Of a DNA stretch of 64,000 nucleotides, positions 9,919-18,712 are shown in pieces; position 1 is the stretch's first letter; every line of letters begins with the position of its first letter. The stretch lies in the NCBI GenBank assembly GCA_035326425.1, contig DAOLFG010000016.1, positions 26,889 to 90,888 of the forward strand, in the 5' to 3' direction. A program made the position numbers and the translations under genes. Origin of the DNA: CALKJU01 sp035326425 (GTDB lineage: Bacteria; Pseudomonadota; Alphaproteobacteria; Geminicoccales; Geminicoccaceae). The notes below the pieces were generated by a model, which saw nothing but the letters and a program-made list of their open reading frames with translations, had not been told where the DNA came from and searched no databases.

Positions 9919-9980
9919 GCTTTCCGCATATCGTCGCACCATGCGCGGAAAGCGAAAATATCGCTTGCGGAAGCGAAATG
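9919..9980. promoter_or_regulatory. Repeated GCGGAAAGC motif upstream of aldolase-like gene (candidate DeoR operator)
   Basis: Within the ~397-bp gap between deoR and the aldolase gene there are two direct copies, GCGGAAAGCGAAAATA (9945-9960) and GCGGAAGCGAAATG (9967-9980). An inverted copy GCTTTCCGC lies at 9919-9927. The direct repeats are bracketed by CATGCGC and GCGCATG. The core is the reverse complement of the TTTCCGC repeats in front of deoR, which suggests a shared regulator. The rest of the gap (9822-10218) shows no convincing gene. Confidence 0.5.
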
Positions 9981-10218
9981 CGCATGTACGGTCAGTGGTC
10001 AGAATCATGAAGTTTGGCGAAGGGAGCGCCATCTTCCATGCGGACGGCGGCAGGGCTGCCGTGTTCGGCAATGTCTCCAGAGACGTGACATCGGCAGGGC
10101 GTCGCTCCTGCTCGAGGATCGGCCTGCGCCACTTCCGGTTGGCAGGTGGCCCCGCTGCTGCAATCCATGGTTCGCGTGGCATCGCCCGTCGCGAATCCTA
10201 CTCGAAAAGGTATGACTT

Positions 10219-11628
10219 ATGGGCTGCTCGTCGCTCGCCGAGCTCGAGAACGATCTGAAGGCGATCAATGTCGATTTCTCCGGCGGGTCTCCCGATTTCT
10301 CCGGGAGCAGGCGGCCGCCGGACGAGATGATCGACAGGTGGGCGAGAACGGCGGCCGTGGCGGAGCCCGAGGCGCGCGCCGTGGCTGTCTGGGCGATCCG
10401 GGAGGCGGCCCTTGCCGCCGGCATCGTGCCGAGCTCCATCCAGGAGCTCTATCTCGCACGTGCCGCCGGGAAATGGTCGGGGAGGACGGTCCCTGCCATG
10501 AACCTGCGGGGGTGGACCTATCACACCTGCCGGGCGGTCTTTCGCGCCGCGAGAAAGATGGATTCGCAGCTCTTCATCTTCGAGCAGGCCGTCGCCGAGG
10601 CCATCTATGCGGCACAGCCGCCGGTCGAATATGCCGCTGGCGTCCTGGCCGCCGCCCTGCGCGAAGGGCATGAAGGGCCGGTCTTCCTGCAGGCCGACCA
10701 CGACCAGGTCAACGCGCAGGCCTACCGGAAGGACGCGGCCGCCGAGATCCAGCGGCTGGAGAAGATCATCCGCGGCCAGATCGATGCCGGATTCTACAAT
10801 GTCGACATCGATGCCTCGACCATCGTCGATCTGTCCCTGCCCACGGTCGAGGACCAGCAGCGCCTGAACGCGGAGCTGACCGCGCATTTCACCGAGTATG
10901 TACGTGGCCTCGAGCCGAAGGGTGTGACGATCTCCCTGGGGGCCGAGATCGGCGAGGTCGGCCACGAGAACACGACGCCCGAGGAGCTCCGGGCGTTCAT
11001 GTCGGTCTATGGCGACCTGCTGCGCGCGAAGGGCGGAAATCTCGCGGGGGTGAGCAAGATCAGCATCAATTCGGGAACCTATCATGGCGGCAAGGTGCTG
11101 CCGGACGGAACGCTGGCGGCGGTCGATGTCGACTACGAGCTCTTGAGGACGATATCGGCCATCAGCCGCGAGGATTACGGCATGGGTGGGGCCGTGCAGC
11201 ACGGCGCCTCGACGCTGCCGGGCGAGCAGCTGGCCCGGTTTCCGGCGAGCGAGGCCGTGGAAATCCACCTCGCCCTCGGCTTCAACAACCTGATCTTCGA
11301 TCATCCCAGCCTGCCGCAGGCCATCAAGGACGGGATCCGCGACTACACCTTCGCCCATCACGCTGCCGAGCGTGCTCCCGGCGAGACGGACGCGCAGTTC
11401 CTCTACAATACGCGCAAGAAATCCTGGAAGGTCATGAAGGAGCGGTTCTGGGACATGCCGGCCCGGGCGGAGGCCGACATCATGGAATCGCTCGAGGGCA
11501 TGTTCCGCAACATGTTCACATGGATGAACGTCGGCGGCACGAAGGGGCTCGTGCGCGAGCATACGACCCTGACGAAGATCGCACCGTCCATGCCGGCGGC
11601 CTTCCGCGGAAGGCCGGCTGCCGGTTGA
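10219..11628 (+). CDS. Class II (zinc) aldolase-like enzyme of the fructose/tagatose-bisphosphate aldolase family
   Basis: 469 aa, longer than ordinary class II FBP aldolases (about 280-360 aa), with an extra ~110-residue N-terminal region. Likely metal ligands are visible in order: His161 in QADHDQ, Glu243 in GAEIGEVG, His289 in SGTYHGG and His328 in VQHGAST. The strand GFYNVDIDASTIVDLS (191-206) matches the barrel strand carrying the catalytic Asp. The usual HGGSG phosphate loop is changed to HGAST, so the substrate may differ from FBP. It should cleave a phosphorylated ketose made by the nearby PfkB kinase. An AAAGG ribosome site lies about 8 nt before the ATG. Confidence 0.82.
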   Translation: MGCSSLAELENDLKAINVDFSGGSPDFSGSRRPPDEMIDRWARTAAVAEPEARAVAVWAIREAALAAGIVPSSIQELYLARAAGKWSGRTVPAMNLRGWTYHTCRAVFRAARKMDSQLFIFEQAVAEAIYAAQPPVEYAAGVLAAALREGHEGPVFLQADHDQVNAQAYRKDAAAEIQRLEKIIRGQIDAGFYNVDIDASTIVDLSLPTVEDQQRLNAELTAHFTEYVRGLEPKGVTISLGAEIGEVGHENTTPEELRAFMSVYGDLLRAKGGNLAGVSKISINSGTYHGGKVLPDGTLAAVDVDYELLRTISAISREDYGMGGAVQHGASTLPGEQLARFPASEAVEIHLALGFNNLIFDHPSLPQAIKDGIRDYTFAHHAAERAPGETDAQFLYNTRKKSWKVMKERFWDMPARAEADIMESLEGMFRNMFTWMNVGGTKGLVREHTTLTKIAPSMPAAFRGRPAAG

Positions 11629-11644
11629 GCGGCGGCGCGAGAAG

Positions 11645-11666
11645 CGCCCGCCCTCGACGGCGGGCG
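11645..11666 (+). promoter_or_regulatory. Stem-loop between aldolase-like gene and sugar-binding protein gene
   Basis: Perfect 8-bp stem CGCCCGCC / GGCGGGCG with a 6-nt loop, 17 bp after the aldolase stop. No T-run follows. It may partly terminate or process the transcript before the transporter genes. Confidence 0.4.
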
Positions 11667-11718
11667 GATTGACAGGAGCGCGAAAGCGCGCAACCCGGAT
11701 TGACCAAGGGAGGATGTC

Positions 11719-12999
11719 GTGAACCTGCAACGCGGATTTTCATCGCTGAAGCTCTCGACCATGGCCGCGGCCTTCGTGCTCGCCCTGCCTGCTCTTTCCC
11801 AGGCGCAGCAGGCGGAAGTGCGGTGGGGGCAGTGGAAGACCACCGAGGTCGGCGAGAAATTCATGGCCGAGCTGGAGGCCGCCTTCGAGGCGGACAATCC
11901 CGGCATCGACCTCGTGATGGTCGATTCGCCGTTCACGGGCTTCCATGACCGCGCGATCGTCCTGCATCAGGCCGGCAGGCTTCCCGATATCCTCATGGTG
12001 CAGGTGGACTGGGTCGCGGAGTTCGCCGACCTCGGCATGATCGAGCCGCTCGACGAGTGGATCGCCAAGGAGCCGGCGGAGTTCTTCGGCAACATTCCCG
12101 AGACCTTCCACACGCAGTGGCGCGGCAAGCAGTATTATCTGCCGCTCGAGAGCGGCGCGGTCGCGATGTTCTACAACACCGACCTGTTCAAGGCGGCGGG
12201 CATCGACGGTCCGCCGGAGACGTGGGACGAGTTCGCCGAGTCGGCGCGTCAGCTGACGAAGCCGGATCAGATGCAGTTCGCGGTCACCGGCACGCTCCAG
12301 ACCGAGCCGCCGACGAACATGACCTACGAGATCTATCCGCTGCTGCTCCAGGCAGGGGCGACGATCATCGATTCGAAGACCAATCAGGCCGTCTTCAACA
12401 GCCCCGAAGGCGTCGCCGCCATCGAGTGGTATGCCGAGAGGATCAACAAGGACAAGATTTCCGTTCCGGGTGTCCTCAGCAACGGCGAGCGGGAGAAGCG
12501 GGCGAACTTCGCGTCCGGCAAGGTCGCGATGATGTTCGAGGGGCCGTGGGGCATCGCCATCCAGAAACAGCTCAATCCGAACCTGAACTACAACATCGCG
12601 CCGCTGCCCAAGGGGAAGCAGTACGGCACCCTGGTGCGCGGCTCGCTCAACACGGTCTCCGCCCAGGCCAAGGACAAGGAGGCGGCGTGGACGTTCATGC
12701 GCTGGCTCTCGGGGCCGAAGGGGATCGAGATGTGGTCCAAGGGGACCGGCGCCTTCCCGGCGCGGACGGACGTCGCCAGCCAGGACTGGTTCAAGGAGAA
12801 GGAGCTGTTCCAGGCTTTCGTGACCCAGATGGGCCGGGAAAATGCCGTGTCCCCCTTCCTCGTCATGCCCAACGCCGTGCAGATGAACAAGATCATGACC
12901 ACGGAGATACAGAACGTCATCCAGGGCACGAAGTCGGCGCAGCAGGCGCTGGACGACGCCGCCAAGCAGTGGAACGAGATTTTCGCCGCCGCCAAGTAG
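11719..12999 (+). CDS. ABC transporter sugar-binding protein
   Basis: 426 aa from a GTG start with a strong AAGGGAGGA site 5 nt upstream. A signal peptide (basic start, hydrophobic TMAAAFVLALPAL, SQAQQA cleavage) precedes a family 1 solute-binding protein: VRWGQWKTTEVGEKFM, DILMVQVDWVAEFADLGMIEPL, FYNTDLFKAAGID, MMFEGPWGI and TFMRWLSGPKG. It is followed by its two permeases. Its substrate is probably the sugar or cyclitol handled by the adjacent kinase/aldolase and Moc-like genes. No ATPase is encoded with it. Confidence 0.92.
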   Translation: MNLQRGFSSLKLSTMAAAFVLALPALSQAQQAEVRWGQWKTTEVGEKFMAELEAAFEADNPGIDLVMVDSPFTGFHDRAIVLHQAGRLPDILMVQVDWVAEFADLGMIEPLDEWIAKEPAEFFGNIPETFHTQWRGKQYYLPLESGAVAMFYNTDLFKAAGIDGPPETWDEFAESARQLTKPDQMQFAVTGTLQTEPPTNMTYEIYPLLLQAGATIIDSKTNQAVFNSPEGVAAIEWYAERINKDKISVPGVLSNGEREKRANFASGKVAMMFEGPWGIAIQKQLNPNLNYNIAPLPKGKQYGTLVRGSLNTVSAQAKDKEAAWTFMRWLSGPKGIEMWSKGTGAFPARTDVASQDWFKEKELFQAFVTQMGRENAVSPFLVMPNAVQMNKIMTTEIQNVIQGTKSAQQALDDAAKQWNEIFAAAK

Positions 13000-13046
13000 G
13001 CTCGCTTTCCAGACGGGGCGCCTCTTTGGTACCCCGGCGCTGTTCA

Positions 13047-13081
13047 GGGCCGGCCCGTTCATTCAGGGGCGAGGCCGGCCC
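13047..13081 (+). promoter_or_regulatory. Intercistronic stem-loop between binding protein and permease
   Basis: Perfect 9-bp inverted repeat GGGCCGGCC / GGCCGGCCC with a 17-nt loop, in the 100-bp gap after the binding-protein stop. Hairpins at this spot commonly protect the upstream message, so the binding protein is made in excess over the permeases. Confidence 0.5.
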
Positions 13082-13099
13082 CTTTGCGAATGTCGGGAC

Positions 13100-13996
13100 A
13101 TGCAGCAGCCATCACTCAGACAGAGATACAGCAGAGAATTTCTCGCTGCCTCGTTCCTGTGGCCGTCGATGCTGATTCTCGTCGCCCTCCTCGTCTACCC
13201 GTTGCTGGAGGTCATCCGGCTCAGCTTCTATCGGAGCAATCTGCAGAGCGAGATCTGGATCGGCCTCGACAATTACGCGACGCTGGTGGCCGATCCGCTG
13301 TTCTGGCAGGCCTTCCGGCAGACGGTGAGCTTCACCTTCTTCAGCGTGCTGCTGCATCTCGTCATCGGCCTCGCCCTCGCGCTCCTGCTCAACATGCGGA
13401 TCAACCGGGTTTTCCAGTCCCTGGCGCGGGGCACGCTCATCGTCCCGTGGCTCCTGGCGCCCACCGTCGCCGGCATGATCTGGGTGCTGATGCTCGCACC
13501 CTTCGGCATCATCAACGGCATGCTGGCCTGGCTCGGGCTGATCGACGCCGGCGCGACCATCTCCTGGCTCGGCAGTCCCGGGACCGCGCTGCACTCGGTC
13601 ACCGCCATGAACGTCTGGCGTGCCTTTCCCTTCTTCATGGTGATGCTGCTCGCCGGACTGCAGGCCGTTCCGCGCGAGCTGTACGAAGCGGCGCAGATCG
13701 ACGGTGCGTCGCTGTTCCGCCAGTTCTGGCACATCACCCTGCCGCAGCTGCGCGGCGTCATCGCGACAGTCGTCCTGCTCGATTCGATCTGGACGTTCCG
13801 CGCCTTCGACCCGGTTTTCGTGATGACCGGCGGCGGACCGGCGCACATGTCGGAGGTGCTCGCGACCGTGATCTATTTCGACGGCTTCCAGAAGCTCAAT
13901 TTCGGCTACGCCTCGGCGCAGGCCGTCGTCATGTTCATCGTCCTCTTCATCGTCAGCGCGTTCTACATGCGACGGGCCATGAGCAATGCAGGCTGA
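13100..13996 (+). CDS. Sugar ABC transporter permease, MalF-like
   Basis: 298 aa with six hydrophobic segments (first about 17-38). The EAA loop is PRELYEAAQIDGASLFRQF...TLPQL (about 190-215), and FVMTGGGPAHMSEVL precedes the last helices, as in CUT1 MalF-type permeases. It overlaps the next permease by 11 bp (ATG at 13986), indicating translational coupling. It lacks a dedicated ATPase nearby. Confidence 0.94.
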   Translation: MQQPSLRQRYSREFLAASFLWPSMLILVALLVYPLLEVIRLSFYRSNLQSEIWIGLDNYATLVADPLFWQAFRQTVSFTFFSVLLHLVIGLALALLLNMRINRVFQSLARGTLIVPWLLAPTVAGMIWVLMLAPFGIINGMLAWLGLIDAGATISWLGSPGTALHSVTAMNVWRAFPFFMVMLLAGLQAVPRELYEAAQIDGASLFRQFWHITLPQLRGVIATVVLLDSIWTFRAFDPVFVMTGGGPAHMSEVLATVIYFDGFQKLNFGYASAQAVVMFIVLFIVSAFYMRRAMSNAG

Positions 13997-14879
13997 GATG
14001 CGGGACACGGCCACGCCGCGCAGCGGCGCCGCGAGCCGCCTGACCATGCGGCACCGGCAGCTGCTGCTGAACGCGATGGCCTATTCGCTGCTCGTTCTCG
14101 CCATCGTCATCATCTGCATGCCGCTCGCCTGGATGCTGACGGTGTCGGTCCGTCCCAACCTCGAGGTGATGCAGATTCCGCCGGCCTGGATTCCCCAGGT
14201 CTTCACGCTGGAGGCCTATCAGAAGATCTTCCAGAACCAGCGCTATCTGGTCGTCTTTCTCAATACCATGGTCATCTCGCTGATCGTCACCGGCCTGTCG
14301 CTGTTCCTGGGGGCGTTGGCGGCCTATCCCCTGGCGCGCTTCAACTTCATTGGCCAACGCGCGGTCCTGATGTTCCTCATCATCACCCAGATGTTCCCCC
14401 TCGTCCTCCTGTGCATTCCCTATTTCCGCACCTTCGTCATGCTCGGGCTCTACGATACACGTACGTCGCTCGTCATCGTCTATCTCACCTTCACCCTGCC
14501 ATTCTGCATTCTGATGCTGCGCAGCTACTTCGCCAACATTCCGCCTTCCATGGAGGAGGCGGCGATGGTGGACGGCTGCACGCGCCTGGGTGCCATCTTC
14601 AGGATCCTGGTGCCCATCTCCTATCCCGCCTTCATCGGTGCCGGGCTCTATGCGTTCCTTCTCGCCTGGAACGAGTTCCTGTTCGCGATGGTTCTCGTCG
14701 AGTCGTGGGAGAACCGTGTCCTGACGATGGCGATCTACAGCTTCATGGCCGAGTTCGTCACGGACTGGAACACGATGATGGCGTTCTCGATGCTGGCGAG
14801 CCTGCCGCTCGTCGTCGCCTTCATCTTCCTGCAGAAGTTCATGGTCCAGGGGATGACCGGGGGGGCCTTGTCGTCCTGA
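13986..14879 (+). CDS. Sugar ABC transporter permease, MalG-like
   Basis: 297 aa, starting inside the end of the preceding permease. The first helix is about 30-52. The EAA loop is SMEEAAMVDGCTRLGAIFRI...PISYPAF (about 190-215), and LLAWNEFLFAMVL is typical of MalG-like subunits. The C terminus ends MVQGMTGGALSS. It is the last transporter gene of this operon; a LacI regulator starts 119 bp downstream. Confidence 0.93.
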   Translation: MQAEMRDTATPRSGAASRLTMRHRQLLLNAMAYSLLVLAIVIICMPLAWMLTVSVRPNLEVMQIPPAWIPQVFTLEAYQKIFQNQRYLVVFLNTMVISLIVTGLSLFLGALAAYPLARFNFIGQRAVLMFLIITQMFPLVLLCIPYFRTFVMLGLYDTRTSLVIVYLTFTLPFCILMLRSYFANIPPSMEEAAMVDGCTRLGAIFRILVPISYPAFIGAGLYAFLLAWNEFLFAMVLVESWENRVLTMAIYSFMAEFVTDWNTMMAFSMLASLPLVVAFIFLQKFMVQGMTGGALSS

Positions 14880-14998
14880 CGGTGCCGGCCGCCTGCTGAG
14901 CCGTAGTGCTTGGCGATCAACGGGCCGAAGCGAGCGACCAAGGAGCAATCCCGACGATTGCCAGAGGACACTCGACCCGTTTATCGCTCTCACAACCC

Positions 14999-16003
14999 AT
15001 GCCCAAACCCACCTTCTCCGACATCGCGGCCCGCGCCGGCGTCGGTACCGCCACGGTCGAGCGCGTGCTCAACGGGCGGGGTGGGGTGCGGCCGGGGACG
15101 GTGGAGCGGGTGCTGGTGGCCGCCCGGGCACTGGATTATCCCAGGCGGCTGCCGGAGGTGCATCGCGGGCTGTTGCGCATCGAGGTGATGCTGGTGCGGC
15201 CGGAGACCGCCTTCTACCGGCGGTTGTCGGGAGCGTTCGAGCGGGTGGCGGCGACGCTCGATCCGGCGGTCAGGGTGCATCGCACCTTCATGGAGGAGTG
15301 CCATCCCGAGGGCATCGCCGCACGGATCGCCCGGCCGGCGATGCGGCGGGCCGGGCTGATCCTGGCGGTGCCGGACCATCCGGCGATCCGGCGGGCGGTG
15401 GCCGAGGCGGTGGGATCGGGGCTGCCGGTGGTGCATGTCGTCACCCGCGCCGAGGCCAGCGCCGGCGAGCTGGTCAGCATCGACAACTATGCCGCCGGGC
15501 GGACGGCGGCGCATTTCCTGTCGCGGATGCAGCAGCGGCCGGGCACCGTGATGGCGCTGTGCCATCCGATCTACCAGGTGCATCGCGAGCGCATGCGCGG
15601 CTTTTCCGACTGCATGCGCCAGCAGCCGCGGCCGGATCTGTCCCTGTGCTGGATCGGCTTCGGCAACGACGATGCCGGGCGGGCCACCGGGCTGGTGGCC
15701 GAGGCGCTGGCGGCGTGGCCGGATCTCGTGGGCCTCTACAATGCCGGGGCCGCCAATGCGGCGCTGGCCGAGCTGCTGCGGCGGCACCGGCCGGGGCGGC
15801 GGCTGTTCTTCGTCGGCCACGAGCTGACCGACCACACCGCGGCGGCGCTGCGCGATGGTGTCATGGACGTGGTGATCGACCAGGCGCCGGAGGCGCAGGC
15901 GAGGCGCGCCATCGACCTGATGCTGCACAGGATCGGCCTGCTCGGCAGCGGGCTGGACAGCGCGCCGATCCGCTTCGTGGTCCACACGCCCGAGAACTGC
16001 TGA
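14999..16003 (+). CDS. LacI-family transcriptional regulator
   Basis: 334 aa from ATG 14999. The helix-turn-helix TFSDIAARAGVGTATVERVLNGRGGV (about 4-30) has Glu where most LacI members have Ser/Ser-Arg (TVSRVLN). The ligand domain is of the substrate-binding-protein type (SIDNYAAGRTAAHFL, RERMRGFSDCM, GLYNAGAANAAL). A related regulator group precedes inositol/rhizopine-type loci. It sits between a CUT1 transporter and the mocDEF-like genes and probably controls one or both. No clear operator was recognised. Confidence 0.88.
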   Translation: MPKPTFSDIAARAGVGTATVERVLNGRGGVRPGTVERVLVAARALDYPRRLPEVHRGLLRIEVMLVRPETAFYRRLSGAFERVAATLDPAVRVHRTFMEECHPEGIAARIARPAMRRAGLILAVPDHPAIRRAVAEAVGSGLPVVHVVTRAEASAGELVSIDNYAAGRTAAHFLSRMQQRPGTVMALCHPIYQVHRERMRGFSDCMRQQPRPDLSLCWIGFGNDDAGRATGLVAEALAAWPDLVGLYNAGAANAALAELLRRHRPGRRLFFVGHELTDHTAAALRDGVMDVVIDQAPEAQARRAIDLMLHRIGLLGSGLDSAPIRFVVHTPENC

Positions 16004-16127
16004 GGCGGCGATCCCTGATCGGAATTGATCAAAGGAGCCGTCGCGCTCGGGGCGCCGATGGCTGTATGTGTCTTTTCGCAGGGAGGGCGCGGCGCTGGTG
16101 TGCCGCCGGGACGCGAGGGACGTCGCC

Positions 16128-17159
16128 ATGGACGATCTGGCCTACGGCAAGCGCAACAAGCGCGGCGACTGGGCGCCGAACGAGCCGATCGAGCTGGCGC
16201 CCCTGTTCACCCTGCCGCCCAGGCCCAGGGCGTTCCTGAGGTGGCTGCCGAGCTACTTCCTGCCCTGGAACGTGATGTTCGCGCTGTCGGCGCTGGCCTA
16301 CTGGGCCTGGGTCATCCCGCCGGTCGAGACGATGCGGACGCTGAGCTGGGGCTGGCCGTTGTGGCTCTATGCGGTCAACGTCGTCGCCAACCTCTTGTTC
16401 TACGGCGCCTTCGAGCTGCATCTCTACATGCTGAGGCGCCAGGACCGGCGGTTCAAGTACAACGGCAAGTTCCCGTCGGAGCAGAAGAGCCAGGCGTTCT
16501 GGTTCGAGAGCCAGAACATCGACAACATCCTGCGCACCTTCCTGTCCGGCATCACCATCTGGACGGCGGTCGAGGTGGTGGTGTTGTGGGCGTTCGCCAA
16601 TGGCTGGGTGCCGTGGCTGGCCTTCGCCGAGCATCCGGTCTACCTGGCGCTGCTGGCGCTGGCGGTGCCGATCATCCACGAGTTCCACTTCTTCTGCATC
16701 CACAGGCTGATCCACACGCCGTTCCTCTACAAGTGGGTGCATTCGGTGCACCACAACTCGGTCAACCCGTCGCCCTGGTCGTCGCTGTCGATGCATCCGG
16801 TCGAGCATCTGCTCTACTTCGGCACGATGTTCTATCACCTGATCATCCCGTCCAACCCGCTGATCGCCCTCTACCAGCTGCACTTCGCCGGCTTCGGCGC
16901 CATTCCGGGCCATGTCGGCTTCCACAATATCGAGGTGGGCGAGGACCGGCTGGTCGGCAGTCATTCCTACGAGCATTACCTGCACCACAAGTATTTCGAG
17001 GTGAACTACGGCGCAGCACTGCTGCCGCTCGACAAGTGGTTCGGCACCTGGCATGACGGCTCGCCCGAGGGCGAGGCGCTGATGCAGGAGCGCTACCGCC
17101 GGCGCAAGGCGAGGCTGGCGGCGCGGCAGGCGTCGGCGCAGAAGGCGGCCGTTCCGTGA
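16128..17159 (+). CDS. mocD: Sterol desaturase/fatty-acid hydroxylase superfamily membrane di-iron enzyme (MocD-like)
   Basis: 343 aa from ATG 16128, preceded by a GAGGGA site. Four hydrophobic stretches (about 46-64, 77-95, 140-158, 170-188) surround the histidine boxes: His184/187/192/196 (HEFHFFCIHRLIH), His205/208/209 (HSVHH) and His283/286/287 (HYLHH region). They make a membrane di-iron oxygenase site. The order with a Rieske ferredoxin and a ferredoxin reductase matches rhizobial mocDEF, implicated in O-demethylation of the rhizopine 3-O-methyl-scyllo-inosamine. The actual substrate here is unknown. If it demethylates, formaldehyde is released. Confidence 0.85.
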   Translation: MDDLAYGKRNKRGDWAPNEPIELAPLFTLPPRPRAFLRWLPSYFLPWNVMFALSALAYWAWVIPPVETMRTLSWGWPLWLYAVNVVANLLFYGAFELHLYMLRRQDRRFKYNGKFPSEQKSQAFWFESQNIDNILRTFLSGITIWTAVEVVVLWAFANGWVPWLAFAEHPVYLALLALAVPIIHEFHFFCIHRLIHTPFLYKWVHSVHHNSVNPSPWSSLSMHPVEHLLYFGTMFYHLIIPSNPLIALYQLHFAGFGAIPGHVGFHNIEVGEDRLVGSHSYEHYLHHKYFEVNYGAALLPLDKWFGTWHDGSPEGEALMQERYRRRKARLAARQASAQKAAVP

Positions 17160-17473
17160 GCGCCGCCTGGGTGACGGCCTGCCGGCTCGAGGAGATCGAG
17201 CAGGAAGGCGTCGTGCGCTTCGACCACGGCTCCAGGACCTTCGCGGTCTACCGGGCGCCGGACGACAGCGTCTGGTGCACCGACGGCCTGTGCAGCCACG
17301 AGGCGGTGCATCTCGCCGACGGGCTGGTGATGGATTTCGAGATCGAGTGCCCGAAGCATGCCGGGGCCTTCGACTACCGCACCGGCGAGGCGATCCGGCT
17401 GCCGCCCTGCGTCGACCTCCGGACCTATCCGGCCGAGGTGGTAGACGGCGAGGTGCGGGTCGCCATCGGCTGA
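17156..17473 (+). CDS. mocE: MocE-family Rieske [2Fe-2S] ferredoxin
   Basis: 105 aa, one Rieske domain. The cluster ligands are visible as Cys46-x-His48 (LCSHEAVHLADG) and Cys65-x-x-His68 (CPKHAGAF). It is expected to pass electrons from the FAD reductase downstream to the di-iron hydroxylase upstream. GTG start, overlapping the hydroxylase stop by 4 bp (GTGA). Its size and sequence pattern match the MocE group rather than ring-hydroxylating dioxygenase ferredoxins, although the two are related. Confidence 0.9.
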   Translation: MSAAWVTACRLEEIEQEGVVRFDHGSRTFAVYRAPDDSVWCTDGLCSHEAVHLADGLVMDFEIECPKHAGAFDYRTGEAIRLPPCVDLRTYPAEVVDGEVRVAIG

Positions 17474-17494
17474 GCCGAGCGCGGAGCGGACGAC

Positions 17495-18712
17495 ATGGCC
17501 GGGATGGTGATCGTCGGCGCCGGCGAGTGCGGCACGCGCGCGGCGCTGGCCCTGCGGCAGGCCGGGTATGGCGGGCCGGTCACGCTGGTGGGTGCGGAGC
17601 CGCATGCGCCCTACGAGCGGCCGCCGCTGTCGAAGGACGCGATCCTGGCCGGGGTGCCGGCGGCAAAGGCGATCGGCGGCTCGGAGCGGCTCGTCGAGCT
17701 GGGGATCGACTTCCGGCCGTCCTGTCGCGCCGTCACCATCGACCGCGCCGGCCGGTGCCTGCTGCTCGACGATGGCGAGCTCGCCTACGAGCGCTTGCTG
17801 CTCGCCACCGGCGCCCGGCCGCGGCCGCTGCCGGGAGCGGACGGGCGCCATGTCGCCATGCTGCGGACGCTGGACGATGCGGTGCGGATCCGGGCGGCGC
17901 TCGGGCCGGGGCGGCGGCTGGCGGTGATCGGCGGCGGCTTCATCGGGTTGGAGCTGGCGGCCTCGGCGCGCAGGCTCGGCAGCGAGGTGACGGTGATCGA
18001 GATGCAGCCCCGGCTGCTCGGCCGCTGCGTGCCGGCGGAGATCGCCGAGGTGCTGCACGAACGGCATCTCGCCGAGGGGGTGGCGTTCCGCCTCGACACC
18101 CGGATCGCCGGCATCGACGGGTCCGGGGTGGCGCTGGCGGACGGCGGGCATATCGCCGCCGACCTCGTGGTGGCGGGCATCGGCGCCGTGCCGGAGACGC
18201 GGCTCGCCGGGGCGGCGGGGCTCGCCGTCGACAACGGCATCGCCGTCGACGCCACGCTCGCGACCTCGGATCCCTGCATCTTCGCCGCCGGCGACTGCTG
18301 CTCGTTTCCGCATCCGCTCTATGACGGACGGCGGGTCCGGCTGGAGAGCTGGCGCAGCGCCCAGGAGCAGGGGGCGCTCGCGGCGCGCAACATGCTGGGG
18401 GCGGGCGAGGCGGCCTCGGCGGTGCCGTGGTTCTGGTCGGACCAGCACGAGCTGACGCTGCAGATGGCGGGCCTCGCCGAGGGAGCCGCGACGGCGGTGC
18501 GGCGCGAGCTGAAGGGCGGGGCGTTCGTGCTGTTCCACCTCGCCCGGGACGGACGGCTGCTGGCGGCCGGCGGGATCGGTCCGGGCAATGCCGTGGCCAG
18601 GGACATCCGGCTCTGCGAGATGCTGATCGCACGGCACGCCAAGCCCGACCCGGCGGCGCTGGGCGATCCTTCGGTCGGGCTGAAGAGCCTGCTCTCAGTC
18701 AGCTGCCGCTGA
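17495..18712 (+). CDS. mocF: FAD-dependent ferredoxin reductase (MocF-like)
   Basis: 405 aa. FAD-binding VIVGAGECGTRAALAL at the N terminus, YERPPLSK, LLLATGARPRPLPG, NAD-binding VIGGGFIGLELAASARRLG in the middle, and IFAAGDCCSFP near 265. This is the arrangement of putidaredoxin-reductase/BenD-type proteins. It should reduce the MocE-like Rieske ferredoxin with NAD(P)H. It follows mocE by 21 bp and closes the three-gene module. Its last 14 bp overlap the end of the convergent MFS gene. Confidence 0.9.
   Translation: MAGMVIVGAGECGTRAALALRQAGYGGPVTLVGAEPHAPYERPPLSKDAILAGVPAAKAIGGSERLVELGIDFRPSCRAVTIDRAGRCLLLDDGELAYERLLLATGARPRPLPGADGRHVAMLRTLDDAVRIRAALGPGRRLAVIGGGFIGLELAASARRLGSEVTVIEMQPRLLGRCVPAEIAEVLHERHLAEGVAFRLDTRIAGIDGSGVALADGGHIAADLVVAGIGAVPETRLAGAAGLAVDNGIAVDATLATSDPCIFAAGDCCSFPHPLYDGRRVRLESWRSAQEQGALAARNMLGAGEAASAVPWFWSDQHELTLQMAGLAEGAATAVRRELKGGAFVLFHLARDGRLLAAGGIGPGNAVARDIRLCEMLIARHAKPDPAALGDPSVGLKSLLSVSCR

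Noticed and set aside
9941..10258. 105-codon plus-strand frame between deoR and the aldolase gene
   Set aside because: Arg/Ser-rich, no family, overlaps the aldolase start and covers the repeat region better explained as regulatory DNA.
16015..16035. TTGATCAA palindrome and flanking GATC repeats before the mocD-like gene as a LacI operator
   Set aside because: Only 8 bp and not matched near the LacI gene or transporter promoter; too weak to support.
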